A DNA stretch of 64,000 nucleotides from Rattus norvegicus. Lineage: Eukaryota; Chordata; Mammalia; Rodentia; Muridae. The notes below the pieces were generated by a model. The model searched no databases and had not been told where the DNA came from. It was given only the letters and a program-made list of their open reading frames with translations. The stretch lies in assembly GCF_036323735.1 (NCBI RefSeq), contig NC_086040.1, forward strand, positions 7,563,568 to 7,627,567, read 5' to 3'. Positions 48,953-60,164 of the stretch are shown piece after piece; within the stretch, counting starts at the first letter, position 1; each line of letters opens with the position of its first letter. The translations under genes and the position numbers were made by a program.

Positions 48953-49054
48953 GATCTGCTGGAAAGACATCATCCCAAACTTCCACCATCAATGAGCAAG
49001 TACAACAGATTAAGAAGATGGAGAAACTGACTATTGAGCTCCAAAAGATGACCT
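48953..49054 (+). CDS. Takusan/Spetex-2-like exon, block Y copy 2
   Basis: Paralogue of 33,281-33,382 with the same 102-bp length, phase 1 at both ends, acceptor AG at 48,951-48,952 and donor GTGAGT at 49,055. The frame is open and encodes a charged coiled-coil-like segment ending EKLTIELQKMT. Against copy 1 there are a handful of substitutions and no net length change, although introns around it carry indels. As with copy 1, assignment to the Takusan/Spetex-2/Dlg5-related family rests on recalled pattern. Neighbouring exons of a full gene were not found, so whether it is expressed is unknown. Confidence 0.5.
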
Positions 49055-49454
49055 GTGAGTTGGAAAACTCCCATGTATACTGAACCATTGCACCAACAGC
49101 ATTTGGAGAGAAGTTAGTCATTATGCCCACAGTCCTGTTCCCTCTGAGTTAACCTCAGTTTTCACACACCACAGGAAAATGCAACTGTAATATCCTCATG
49201 TTCAAACTAAGTTTCTTATGTTCCTCTCAGAGGCAGGCCATGACGAAAGCATAGGAGTGTGATAGGAACCTATTTTATTTCTCAGAAATGCAGAAGCTGT
49301 GGTTTGAATAACAGTCTTGGATATCGCAAATAATATGTGAGCCCTCATCATAGATTTTAATAGACACAGAATGCATTTTCTGTCCTTAGAGGAACACAGA
49401 AAGCTGGTCACCTACAAAAGCACAGTAACTTAAACTTAGATACGTGAACTTTTA

Positions 49455-49645
49455 TTTTTTTATATTAAAGATTTATTTTATTTGTTTTGTATGAGTATTC
49501 TGTAACTGTCAGACACAACAGAGGTGGGAGTTTGATGCCATTATACATGGTTGTATGCCAGGAAGATTTTGCTGGGAATTGAACTCTGGACCTATGGAAA
49601 AACAGTTAGTGCTCTTAAATGCTGAATCATCTCACCAGGCTAAAC
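49455..49645 (-). mobile_element. B2-family SINE, copy 2
   Basis: Antisense B2-type SINE of normal arrangement (T-rich tail first). Same insertion as 33,800-34,092 but without the internal repeats. Confidence 0.75.
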
Positions 49646-49649
49646 TACT

Positions 49650-49762
49650 TTTGATGGTGATGGTGATGGTGATGGTGATGGTGATGGTGATGGTGATGGT
49701 GATGGTGATGGTGATAGTGATGGTGATGATGATGATGAAGAAGATGATGATGATGATTCTGA
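49650..49762. repeat. (GGTGAT)n minisatellite-like array
   Basis: About 13 near-perfect GGTGAT units, then GAT/GAAGAT units. Long reading frames encoding Met-Val or Ser-Pro repeats across it are artefacts. Confidence 0.95.
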
Positions 49763-51784
49763 AACTCTAAAGGGATGAATATTTACCCTCCTCCTAAGCT
49801 CTTTCCCCTCTCCTGTCTCAAGATAACCTACAATAAAGAAGACACCATCACAGCTGCCTATCCTCCCCAGCACTGAAGAAAGAAAAGTTTTACTTTGACT
49901 TGGTTATGGAGATTTTATTGTTGACAGGGCTCATAGCTTCAGATCTGAAGCAGGGAGACTATGGAAATGGGAGCTCCTATGGAGGAATCTGCTTACCTTG
50001 TAGGAATGGGGAAACAGTGAGCAAAAGTAAGATGTTGTTCAACACCCTCAACCCTTGTTAAGAAAAAAGTCTCCTCTTCACAGCTTGGGAACTGGGTAGG
50101 CAGGCTAAGCAAGCATGGCTAACAAGCCAAACCAGATGGGTAAACATTTGTCCAATGGGTATACAGGGGGAGCATTTAATTGACAATGCTGACTGTATCT
50201 CCTGTCCACTGTGTTCTAATCCCATGCAAGGAAACTTTGGTGGATTTTGTCTGTCCTGTGTCAGAACAATAGTGGTTCCCATTCTGAATGCTGTTTCTTC
50301 ACTGATATGAGCCTTGAGAGAACAGAGTGAGCCAAGCAAAGCCATAGCCAACAACATTCTACATTCTAGAATTTCAAGCCCTTCTAATAATAAACACTTT
50401 TTTGTAGCTGTGAATTCAGCAGGGAGGTAAATGACAACCAACCTCTGATTATGCAACATAAAAATTAGCATGACATAAAGAAAGACTTAAAAATGTGACA
50501 GATCTCTGATACATAGCAAGAATTGGTCCCGGGCAGTGTTACAAATAACATGATATCTATTTTGTTGAGCAAGAGTTACTCTCCTGGAGTCCTCAGATGT
50601 ATTGATATTATACTCTAATCCAGAGAGATCATACAAAAAGTATATTTTTCTTTCTGCAGTATTGGTTGAAATTAATTCACATCAGACATTTGTATGTGAG
50701 GCTGATATTAAAGTTCTACATAGATAAAAGCATTACCTCAATCCTTGCCTTAGTAATTTGTTTTGTTTCGTGTTTTTTCATTTGAAAAATGGCTAAATAT
50801 TCTTCAGTTCCACACCTGAACTGAAGTTCCTCAGACTGTATACATAGAGGACATCTGAGTAATAATTGACATTTTTAGTCAGGCCATCTCCACATTGATC
50901 TGTTTGGACCTGAATAAAAATGCATAGACTTATTTCAGTTAAGGGAATCATGTAATATCCAAAACATTACAGGATTCATCTGCTGTAAATATTTTCTTTT
51001 ACACAGGAGAAGAAAGATGTATCAAAGGCTGTTTATGAAAGGTTGTAGATATTACATCATCCATAGAAGATAATATATCAAGAAGAATTCTGTAGGGCTA
51101 CACAGATTGATCTAAGTATCCCCACACAATTCTAAGAAAGGAGGGACAAGAAGTCACTTCACATGGAAACTTAAAATAATCTGATGCTATGGTATGTGGA
51201 GTGTTAATAGATAAAGAAAAACCACCTAAAAAGCATATCCATATTTACGAGATGCTATTCAAAAATTATCCAGAGGTAGTTTGCAACCTAATTTTAGGAC
51301 AAAGAGATTGATTCCCGTCTTCACAGATTCTGATTGGAACCACTGAGTATTAAGAAAGCTATATTAGAAGTCACTTGCATATCACATGTCTGTATAACTA
51401 GGTAGTCAAAGCAAACAGGACATTCGGAAAGCATAGCTTGAACTTTTCAAAAGTGGAGGGAGTGGATGTAGTGGATGAGGTTTGGGCATGAAACTCAAAA
51501 GTCTAAAATACCACTTAGATTTAAGTTTTGAGGAAAATAATGAGTTTTGGGACAAAATTTGAATCTAAAGACTCCAAAAATTTTTTTTGTCAATCAGCTC
51601 TGAATCCCTATGGAGATTGGTGGATATTATAAATTTAGTCAGTGCCCAGAGGTATAAGTAAATGGTCCAATTTGTAGTGATTAGATATGCTAAAGAGGCA
51701 TGCAAAACAGAGGAGGCCATGGTATCTTTGAATAAGTGTGCTTCTCCAAAACGTAGCACGATTTACTGTGGAGTGACCTAGACA

Positions 51785-51789
51785 CTAGA

Positions 51790-51840
<51 letters not shown>

Positions 51841-51846
51841 ACAAAA
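51785..51846. repeat. (CA)n microsatellite
   Basis: CA run shared with copy 1 at 36,391-36,450. Confidence 0.95.
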
Positions 51847-52765
51847 TCAATAATGCACAAATAACTGACTTCTTCTGTGCTGTGTGTGGCATGCTGGACC
51901 TATCCAAGATATGAAGTGTATTCTCCACAAGTAAGTGAAACCAAAAGTCAATGAAAAATTTAGAATTCCTCCTCCTTTCCTGAGAAAGCATTCTGTGCAT
52001 GAGTAATGCTTACATTTTAAAGTTTAAGAGGGAGGAATTGAAAAGAGTAACTACTGAATCCCACTTTAAAACAGCATTTTAGATATGTGTAGTGATTCAA
52101 CTTGGATTTTATGAAACTGCAGTTGCTCAGGTCTCATGATTGTATTATTGAATCAGGTCATTACTAGACATAACTCTGTAGGGACCATAAGAGTTGGAGA
52201 ACTCTTCAAGTTAAAAAACTATGGAACCATATTGGCAACAGCTTAATTCAAAATGGAGAAACTTGTGTTTGGATAAGGACCTGTACCTAAGACTGAGCAG
52301 CTGGTTCAAAGCCAATGACAAGCATTGCATGTAAACAATGACTACTGGGTATAGAACCTGTTACCATAGTGAAGAAAGCTAAGGGCTTCAGGAAATATGC
52401 TTGAGGAAGAGTTTGAACAGAACTTATATACAGTAAATTTAGTCATACACATTGAGAGGATGAATTTTTGAAATGTTATCTCCTTAGGAGTGTGAACATT
52501 TGAGCTAAGTAAATGCTGTAGCCTAGGTAGGAAAGGGAAGTGATTTTCCATTCAGACATTGGAATTCCCTATCATGCCGAACATGGGAGGCTTTCAAAGA
52601 AATGTTGAAGCACATCAAGAGCTTTTGAGCATCCAGGAGGAGTATCATAGGATTAATTTGTTCTTATTATGAGGGTCAAGTTTATTATTTGAAATCAGTC
52701 AAGATAATTTAAAAGTCTAGAAACGAAATACTGTAAAAGTCTAATATTAGTTATGGAAGACCGTG

Positions 52766-53093
52766 ACCTCTAAAGGCCCCAAAAAGGCATAGATAGATTC
52801 ACCTTTCAAAATGTATTACAATTGGTGACTGACTGCCTTTCCACTGTGTTTCCAAGGCCAGCCACAGGGTCTGACTGTGGTGCTAAACCTTTAGCAGGAG
52901 AATTCTGCTTAGATTAATTACGGTGTTTTGTTTTTGGTTTGAGTTGTGTTTGCTTCAGGTATTAGCATTGTTGGTTTGGTTTGAAGTTTTGTTATTCATT
53001 CTTAATTAATTTTTGTTCTTTTGATGAATTTGCAGTTATTTTAATATCATGCACATTACATTATGATTGTATCATTTAAGCCCTTTTTGAAAA
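52766..53093. other. Unassigned DNA specific to copy 2
   Basis: Homology to copy 1 stops near 52,765, and the L1 fragment starts at about 53,094. The interval between them matches nothing else that I can see in the window. Confidence 0.45.
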
Positions 53094-53638
53094 AGATAGA
53101 CAAAAGGAACAGAATTTAAAACACAGAAATGAACTCACACATCTATGGGCACTTGATTTTTGACAAAGGAGCCAAAACCCTAAAGTGGAAAAAAGATAGC
53201 ATTTTTAGCAAATGGTGCTGGTTCAACTGGAGGTCAACATGTAGAAGAATACAGATCAATCCATGCTTATCACCCTGTACAAAGCTTAAGTCCAAGTGGA
53301 TCAAGGACCTCCACATAAAATCAGATACACTCAAACTAATAGAAGAAATACTAGGGCAACATCCCAAACACATGGGCACTGGAAAAAATTTCCTGAACAA
53401 AACAACAATGGCTTATGCTCTAAGATCAAGAATCGACAAATGGGATCTCATAAAACTGCAAAGCTTCTGTAAGGCAAAGGACACAGTGGTTTGGACAAAA
53501 TGGCAACCAACATATTGGGAAAAGATCTTTACCGATCCTACAACAGATAGAGGCATTATATTAAAAATATACAAAGAACTCAAGAAGTTAGACTGCAGGG
53601 AGACAAATAACCCTATTAAAAAAGTGGGTTCAAGCTGA
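53094..53638 (+). mobile_element. LINE-1 ORF2 fragment fused to the next L1
   Basis: Collinear with 57,690-58,232 of the following L1 and still largely in one frame (open from 53,129 to 53,638). It is truncated on the left and ends inside ORF2, where L1 5' leader sequence follows directly at about 53,639 with no poly(A) or spacer. It is not the ORF2 of the downstream element, which has its own. Confidence 0.85.
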
Positions 53639-53852
53639 AGACCTGTAGAGAGGAAAAACTACACGCCCGAAAGCAGAACACTCTGTCCCCATAACTGACT
53701 GAAAGAGAGGAAAACAGGTGTACAACACTCCTGACACACAGGCTTATAGGACAGTCTAGCCACTGTCAGAAATAGCAGAACAAAGTAACACTTGAGATAA
53801 TCTGATGGCGAGAGGCAAGCGCAGGAACCCAAGCAACAGAAACTAAGACTAC
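53639..53852 (+). other. LINE-1 5' leader remnant
   Basis: Sequence that normally precedes rat L1 ORF1, ending immediately at the ORF1 ATG. Only the last part of the 5' UTR is present, so the internal promoter is probably lost. Confidence 0.7.
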
Positions 53853-54947
53853 ATGGCACCATCGGAGCCCAATTCTCCCATCAAAACAAACATGGAATAT
53901 CCAAACACACCAGAAAAGCAAGATCTAGTTCCAAAATCATTTTTGATCATGATGCTGGAGGACTTCAAGAAAGACATGAAGAACTCCCTTAGAGAAGAAG
54001 TAGAAGCCTACAGAGAGGAATCGCAAAAATGCCTGAAAGAATCGCAAAAATCCCTGAAAGAATTCCAGGAAAACATAAATAAACAAGTAGAAGCCCAGGG
54101 AGAGGAGACAAAAATATCCCTGAAAGAATTCCAGGAAAACACAATCAAACATTTGAAGGAATTAAAAATGGAAATAGAAGAAATCAAGAAAGAAATCATG
54201 GAAACAACCCTGGATATAGAAAACCAAAAGAAGAGACAAGGAGCTGAAGATACAAGCTTCACCAACAGAATACAAGAGATGGAAGAGAGAATCTCAGGAG
54301 CATAAGATTCCATAGAAATCATTGACTCAACTGTCAAAGATAATGTAAAGCGGAAAAAGCTACTGATCCAAAACATACAGGAAATCCAGGACTCAATGAG
54401 AAGATCAAAGCTAAGGATAATAGGCATAGAAGAGAGTGAAGACTCCCAGCTCAAAGGACCAGTAAATATCTTCAACAAAATCATAAAAGAAAACTTCCCT
54501 AACCTAAAAAAAGAGATACCCATAGACACACAAGAAGTCTACAGAACTCCAAATAGATTGGACCAGAAAAGAAACACCTCCCGTCACATAATTGTCAAAA
54601 CACCAAACGCACAAAATAAAGAAAGAATATTAAAAGCAGTAAGGGATAAAGGTCAAGTAACATATAAAGGGAGACCTACCAGAATCACACCAGACTTCTC
54701 GCCAGAAACTATGAAGGCCAGAAGATCCTGGACTGATGTCATACAGACCCTAAGAGAACACAAATGCCAGCCCAGGTTACTGTATCCTGCAAAACTCTCA
54801 ATTAACATTGATGGAGAAACCAAGATATTCCATGACAATACCAAATTTACACAATATGTTTCTACAAATCCAGCTCTAAAAAGGATAATAAATGGTAAAG
54901 CCCAACATAAGGAGGCAAGCTATACCCTAGAAGAAGCAAGAAACTAA
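53853..54947 (+). pseudogene. LINE-1 ORF1 (RNA-binding protein), one nonsense codon
   Basis: 364 codons in a single frame, with a TAA at 54,303-54,305 (codon 151) as the only break; the expected codon there is probably GAA, one base different. In L1, ORF1p is a trimeric RNA-binding chaperone that packages L1 RNA in the cytoplasm. Codons 25-150 are rich in Glu/Lys with Leu/Phe spacing and include repeated KESQK/KEFQEN blocks, the coiled-coil part. After the stop comes the conserved RRM-like and C-terminal domain (codons 160-364), with the run RRSWTDV near codon 290. The start is chosen as the first ATG after the leader. Premature termination would leave only the coiled coil. Confidence 0.93.
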
Positions 54948-54988
54948 TCGTCTTGGCAACAAAACAAAGAGAATGAAAGCACACAAAC

Positions 54989-57900
54989 ATAACCTCACAT
55001 CCAAATATGAATATAAAGGGAAACAATAATCACTATTCCTTAATATCTCTCAATATCAATGGCCTCAACTCCCCAAAAAAAGACATAGATTAACAAACTG
55101 GATACGCAAAGAGGACCCTGCATTCTGCTGCCTACAGGAAACACACCTCAGAGACAAAGAAAGACACTACCTCAGAGTGAAAGGCTGGAAAACAACGTTC
55201 CAAGCAAATGGTCAGAAGAAGCAAGCTGGAGTAGCCATTTTAATATCAAATAAAATCAATTTCCAACTAAAAGTAATCAAAAAAGATAAGGAAGGACACT
55301 TCATATTCATCAAAGGAAAAATCCACCAAGACGAACTCTCAATCCTAAATATCTATGCCCCAAATACAAGGGCACCTACATACATAAAAGAAACCTTACT
55401 AAAGCTCAAAACACACATTGCACCTCACACAATAATAGTGGGAGATTTCAACACCCCACTCTCATCAATGGACAGATCATGGAAACAGAAATTAAACAGT
55501 GATGTCGACAGACTAAGAGAAGTCATGAGCCAAATGGACTTAACGGATATTTATAGAACATTCTATCCTAAAGCAAAAGGATATACCTTCTTCTCAGCTC
55601 CTCATGGTACTTTCTCCAAAACTGACCATATAATTGGTCAAAAAACGGGCCTCAACAGGTACAGAAAGATAGAAATAATCCCATGCGTGCTATCGGACCA
55701 CCACGGCCTAAAACTGGTCTTCAATAACAGTAAGGGAAGAATGCCCCCATATACGTGGAAATTGAAGAATGCTCTACTCAATGATAACCTGGTCAAGGAA
55801 GAAATAAAGAAAGAAATTAAAAACTTTTTAGAATTTAATGAAAATGAAGATACAACATATCCAAACTTATGGGACACAATGAAAGCTGTGCTAAGAGGAA
55901 AACTCATAGCGCTGAGTGCCTGCTGAAAGAAACAGGAAAGAGCATATGTCAGCAGCTTGACAGCACACCTAAAAGCTCTAGAACAAAAAGAAGCAAATAC
56001 ACAAAGGAGGAGTAGAAGGCAGGAAATAATCAAACTCAGAGCTGAAATCAACCAAGTAGAAACAAAAAGGACCATAGAAAGAATCAACAAAACCAAAAGT
56101 TGGTTCTTTGAGAAAATCAACAAGATAGATAAACCCTTAGCCAGACTAACGGGAGGACACAGAGAGTGCATCCAAATTAACAAAATCAGAAATGAAAAGG
56201 GAGACATAACTACAGATTCAGAGGAAATTAAAAAAATCATCAGATCTTACTATAAAAACCTATATTCAACAAAATTTGAAAATCTTCAGGAAATGGACAA
56301 TTTCCTAGACAGATACCAGGTATCGAAGTTAAATCAGGAACAGATAAACCAGTTAAACAACCCCATAACTCCTAAGGAAGTAGAAGCAGTCATTAAAGGT
56401 CTCCCAACCAAAAAGAACCCAGGTCCAGACGGGTTTAGTGCAGAATTCTATCAAACCTTCATAGAAGACCTCATACCAATATTATCCAAACTATTCCACA
56501 AAATTGAAAGAGATGGAGCTCTACCGAATTCCTTCTACGAAGCCACAATTACTCTTATACCTAAAACACACAAAGACAGAACAAAGAAAGAGAACTTCAG
56601 ACCAATTTCCGTTATGAATATCGACGCAAAAATACTCAATAAAATTCTGGCAAACCGAATTCAAGAGCACATCAAAACAATCATCCACCATGATCAAGTA
56701 GGCTTCATCCCAGGCATTCAGGGATGGTTTAATATGCGGAAATCCATCAACGTGATCCATTATATAAACAAACTGAAAGAACAGAACCACATGATCATTT
56801 CATTAGATGCTGAGAAAGCATTTGACACAATTCAACACCCCTTCATGATAAAAGTCCTGGAAAGAAAAGGAATTCAAGGCCCATACCAAAACATAGTAAA
56901 AGCCATATACAGCAAACCAGTTGCTAACATTAAACTAAATGGAGAGAAACTTGAAGCAATCCCACTAAAATCAGGGACTAGACAAGGCTGCCCATTCTCT
57001 CCCTACTTATTCAATATAGTTCTTGAAGTTCTAGCCAGAGCAATCAGACAACAAAAGGAGATCAAAGGGATACAGATCGGAAAAGAAGAGGTCAAAATAT
57101 CACTATTTGCAGATGACATGATAGTATATTTAAGTGATCCCAAAAGTTCCACCAGAGAACTACTAAAGCTGATAAACAACTTCAGCAAAGTGGCTGGGTA
57201 TAAAATTAACTCAAATAAATCAGTTGCCTTCCTCTATACAAAAGAGAAACAAGCCGAGAAAGAAATTAGGTAAACGACACCCTTCATAATAGACCCAAAT
57301 AATATAAAGTACATCGGTGTGACTTTAACCAAGCAAGTAAAAGATCTGTACAATAAGAACTTCAAGACACTGAGGAAAGAAATTGAAGAAGACATCAGAA
57401 GATGGAAAGATCTCCCATGCTCATGGATTGGCAGGATTAATATAGTAAAAATGGCCATTTTACCAAAAGCAATCTACAGATTCAATGCAATCCCCATCAA
57501 AATACCAATCCAATTCTTCAAAGAGTTAGACAGAACAATTTGCAAATTCATCTGGAATACAAAAAACCCAGGATAGCTAAAGCTATCCTCAACAATAAAA
57601 GGACTTCAGGGGGAATAACTATCCCTGAACTCAAGCAGTATTACAGAGCAATAGTGATAAAAAGTGCATGGTATTGGTACAGAGTAAGACAGATAGACCA
57701 ATGGAATAGAATTGAAGACCCAGAAATGAACCCACACACCTATGGTCACTTGATTTTTGACAAAGGAGCTAAAACCATCCAATGGAAAAAAGATAGCATT
57801 TTCAGCAAATGGTGCTGGTTCAACTGGAGGGCAACATGTAGAAGAATGCAGATCGATCCATGCTTATCACCCTGTACAAAGCTTAAGTCCAAGTGGATCA

Positions 57901-58832
57901 AGGACCTCCACATCAAACCAGACACACTCAAACTAATAGAAGAAAAACTAGGGAAACATCTGGAACACATAGGCACTAGAAAAAATTTCCTGAACAAAAC
58001 ACCAATGGCTTATGCTCTAAGATCAAAAATCGACAAATGGGATCTCATAAAACTGCAAAGCTTCTGTAAGGCAAAGGACACTGTGGTTAGGACAAAACGG
58101 CAACCAACAGATTGGGAAAAGATCTTTACCAATCCTACAACAGATAGAGGCCTTATACCCAAAATATACAAAGAACTCAAGAAGTTAGACCGCAGGGAAA
58201 CAAATAACCCTATTAAAAAATGGGGTTCAGAGCTAAACAAAGAATTCACAGCTGAGGAATGCTGAATGGCTGAGAAACACCTAAAGAAATGTTCAACATC
58301 TTTAGTCATAAGGGAAATGCAAATCAAAACAACCCTGAGATTTCACCTCACACCAGTGCGATTGGCTAAGATCAAAAACTCAGGTGACAGCAGATGCTGG
58401 CGAGGATGTGGAGAAAGAGGAACACTCCTCCATTGTTGGTGGGATTGCAGACTGGTAAAACCATTCTGGAAATCAGTCTGGAGGTTCCTCAGAAAATTGG
58501 ACATTGAACTGCCTGAGGATCCAGCTATACCTCTCTTGGGCATATACCCAAAAGATACCTCAACATATAAAAGAGACACGTGCTCCACTATGTTCATCGC
58601 AGCCTTATTTATAATAGCCAGAAAATGGAAAGAACCCAGATGCCCTTCAACAGAGGAATGGATACAGAAAATGTGGTACATCTACACAATGGAATATTAC
58701 TCAGCTATCAAAAACAACGAGTTTATGAAAATTGTAGGCAAATGGTTGGAACTGAAAAATATCATCCTGAGTGAGCTAACCCAATCACAGAAAGACATAC
58801 ATGGTATGCACTCATTGAAAAGTGGCTATTAG
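54989..58832 (+). pseudogene. LINE-1 ORF2 (endonuclease/reverse transcriptase), at least six lesions
   Basis: About 1,282 codons if breaks are ignored. ORF2p nicks target DNA and reverse-transcribes L1 RNA there. Visible motifs: endonuclease GDFNT (55,441; codon 152) and SDHH (55,693; codon 236); PGPDGF (about 56,427); reverse transcriptase FADD (57,106; codon 707); C-terminal Cys/His cluster CWRGCGERGTLLHCWWDC (about 58,396-58,449). Lesions: ATA in place of the expected start ATG at 54,989; a one-base deletion near 55,077; TGA at 55,924; TAA at 57,271; a one-base deletion near 57,556; TGA at 58,263, which looks like a C-to-T change at a CpG. Catalytic residues are retained, but no full protein can be made. 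Confidence 0.93.
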
Positions 58833-59520
58833 CCCAAATGCTTAAATTACCCTAGATCCCTACAACAAATGAAACTCAAGACGGATAATCAAAATGTGAA
58901 TACTTCACTCCTTCTTTAAAAGGGGAATAAGAATACCCGTGGCAGGGAATAGAGAGACAAAGATTAAGACAGAGAGAGAAGGAACACCCATTCAGAGCCT
59001 GCCCCACATGTGGCCCATAAATATACAGCCATCCATTAGACAAGATGGATGAAGTAAAGAAGTGCAGGCCGACAGGAGCCGGATGTAGATCGCTCATGAG
59101 AGACACAGCCAAAATACAGCATAGAGGCGAATGCCAGCAGCAAACCACTGAACTGAGTATAGGACCCCCCTTGAAGGAATCACAGAAGGAACTGAAAGAG
59201 CTTGAAAGGGCTTGTGAACAACAATGCCAAGCAACCAGAGTTTCCATGGACTAAGCCACTACCTAAAGACTATACATGGAATGACCGTGGACTCTGACCT
59301 CATAGGTAGCAATGAATATCCTAGTAAGAGCACCAGTGGAAGGGGAAGCCCTGGGTCCTGCTAAGACTGAACCCCCAGTGAACTACATTTTTTGGGGGAG
59401 GTCGACAATGGGCGGAGGAATGGGAGGGGAACACCGATAAATAAGTGGAGGGGGGAGGGGTATGTTTACCTAGAAACCGGGAAAGGGAATAACACTAGAT
59501 ATGTATATAAGAAATACTCA
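58833..59520 (+). other. LINE-1 3' UTR with G-rich tract
   Basis: Typical rat L1 3' UTR. The 59,040-59,105 part is the same interval, in reverse complement, that forms the array L1 pieces. 59,394-59,462 holds several runs of three or more G, the polypurine feature known from rodent L1 3' UTRs. There is no microsatellite here, unlike at 44,199. Confidence 0.85.
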
Positions 59521-59580
59521 AGTTATTAAAAAAATTAAATAACAAAAAAAGAAACAATGGAAAAAAAAGAAAAAAATTAA
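59520..59580 (+). other. LINE-1 A-rich tail
   Basis: A-rich run broken by single T, G and C bases, closing the element. Confidence 0.75.
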
Positions 59581-60164
59581 TACATATTTTTCAGAATAAA
59601 TTGTGTTTTTCAACTTATAAGAAACATGTTTTTAATGTATAGTTTAATGTATATAATCCCAGAAACCATATGCAGAGATCGATCACTGAAATTTGCAGGG
59701 TCCTTGGGATTCACAATTGTTCCCAGCAAGCCAGAGGTACACATGCGGATTTGTCTTTCGATGTTACTAGTGTGGCCTACAATTTATACCAATTTAATGA
59801 TGGAAAAGGTATCCATACTGTATCCTTGTGGTCACATATTTAGCTACTCCTAAGATATAGCACTTTAGGAATGATCACATAGAACAAATTAATGAGAAAA
59901 TCAACAGAACTGCTCTATTGACTCTGAGGAATGAAAACATTCACCAATGGATTAGAAATAAAACTCAGGAAAATCAGACTTAATCTGTCTCTGGTTTCTT
60001 GAAATATAGTCTCAGTGGGAACCACATGGAAGAGATAATGAATTCCATGATTTAAAAAAATATATATATACTTAGTTTTTATGTTGTTGGCCTTGAATAT
60101 GTATTTTGTGCCTATTTTGGATAGTTGATTGGTTCAGATTATTATCATTACTATTATTATTGCT
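59581..60164. other. Unassigned DNA between the L1 and resumed block Y
   Basis: Not found in copy 1, where the corresponding place is 38,257/38,258. No gene or named repeat is visible; a short TA run lies at 60,060. Confidence 0.45.

Larger units (their letters stand above)
53639..59580 (+). mobile_element. Nearly full-length rat LINE-1, disabled
   Basis: Order: about 214 bp of 5' leader (53,639-53,852), ORF1 (53,853-54,947), a 41-bp spacer, ORF2 (54,989-58,832), 3' UTR (58,833-59,520) and an A-rich tail (59,520-59,580). The usual monomer-type 5' promoter region is missing. ORF1 has one nonsense codon; ORF2 has at least six lesions. By overall similarity to the rodent L1 pattern it is a moderately young copy, but it cannot move itself. 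No clear target-site duplication was found, consistent with the fused 5' boundary. Confidence 0.93.

Noticed and set aside
49555..49873. Met-Val and Ser-Pro repeat frames on both strands
   Set aside because: Created by the GGTGAT array inside non-coding sequence next to a B2 SINE.
53129..53638. Apparent 169-residue gene
   Set aside because: It is an internal fragment of L1 ORF2 whose first ATG is internal to the element, not an independent gene.
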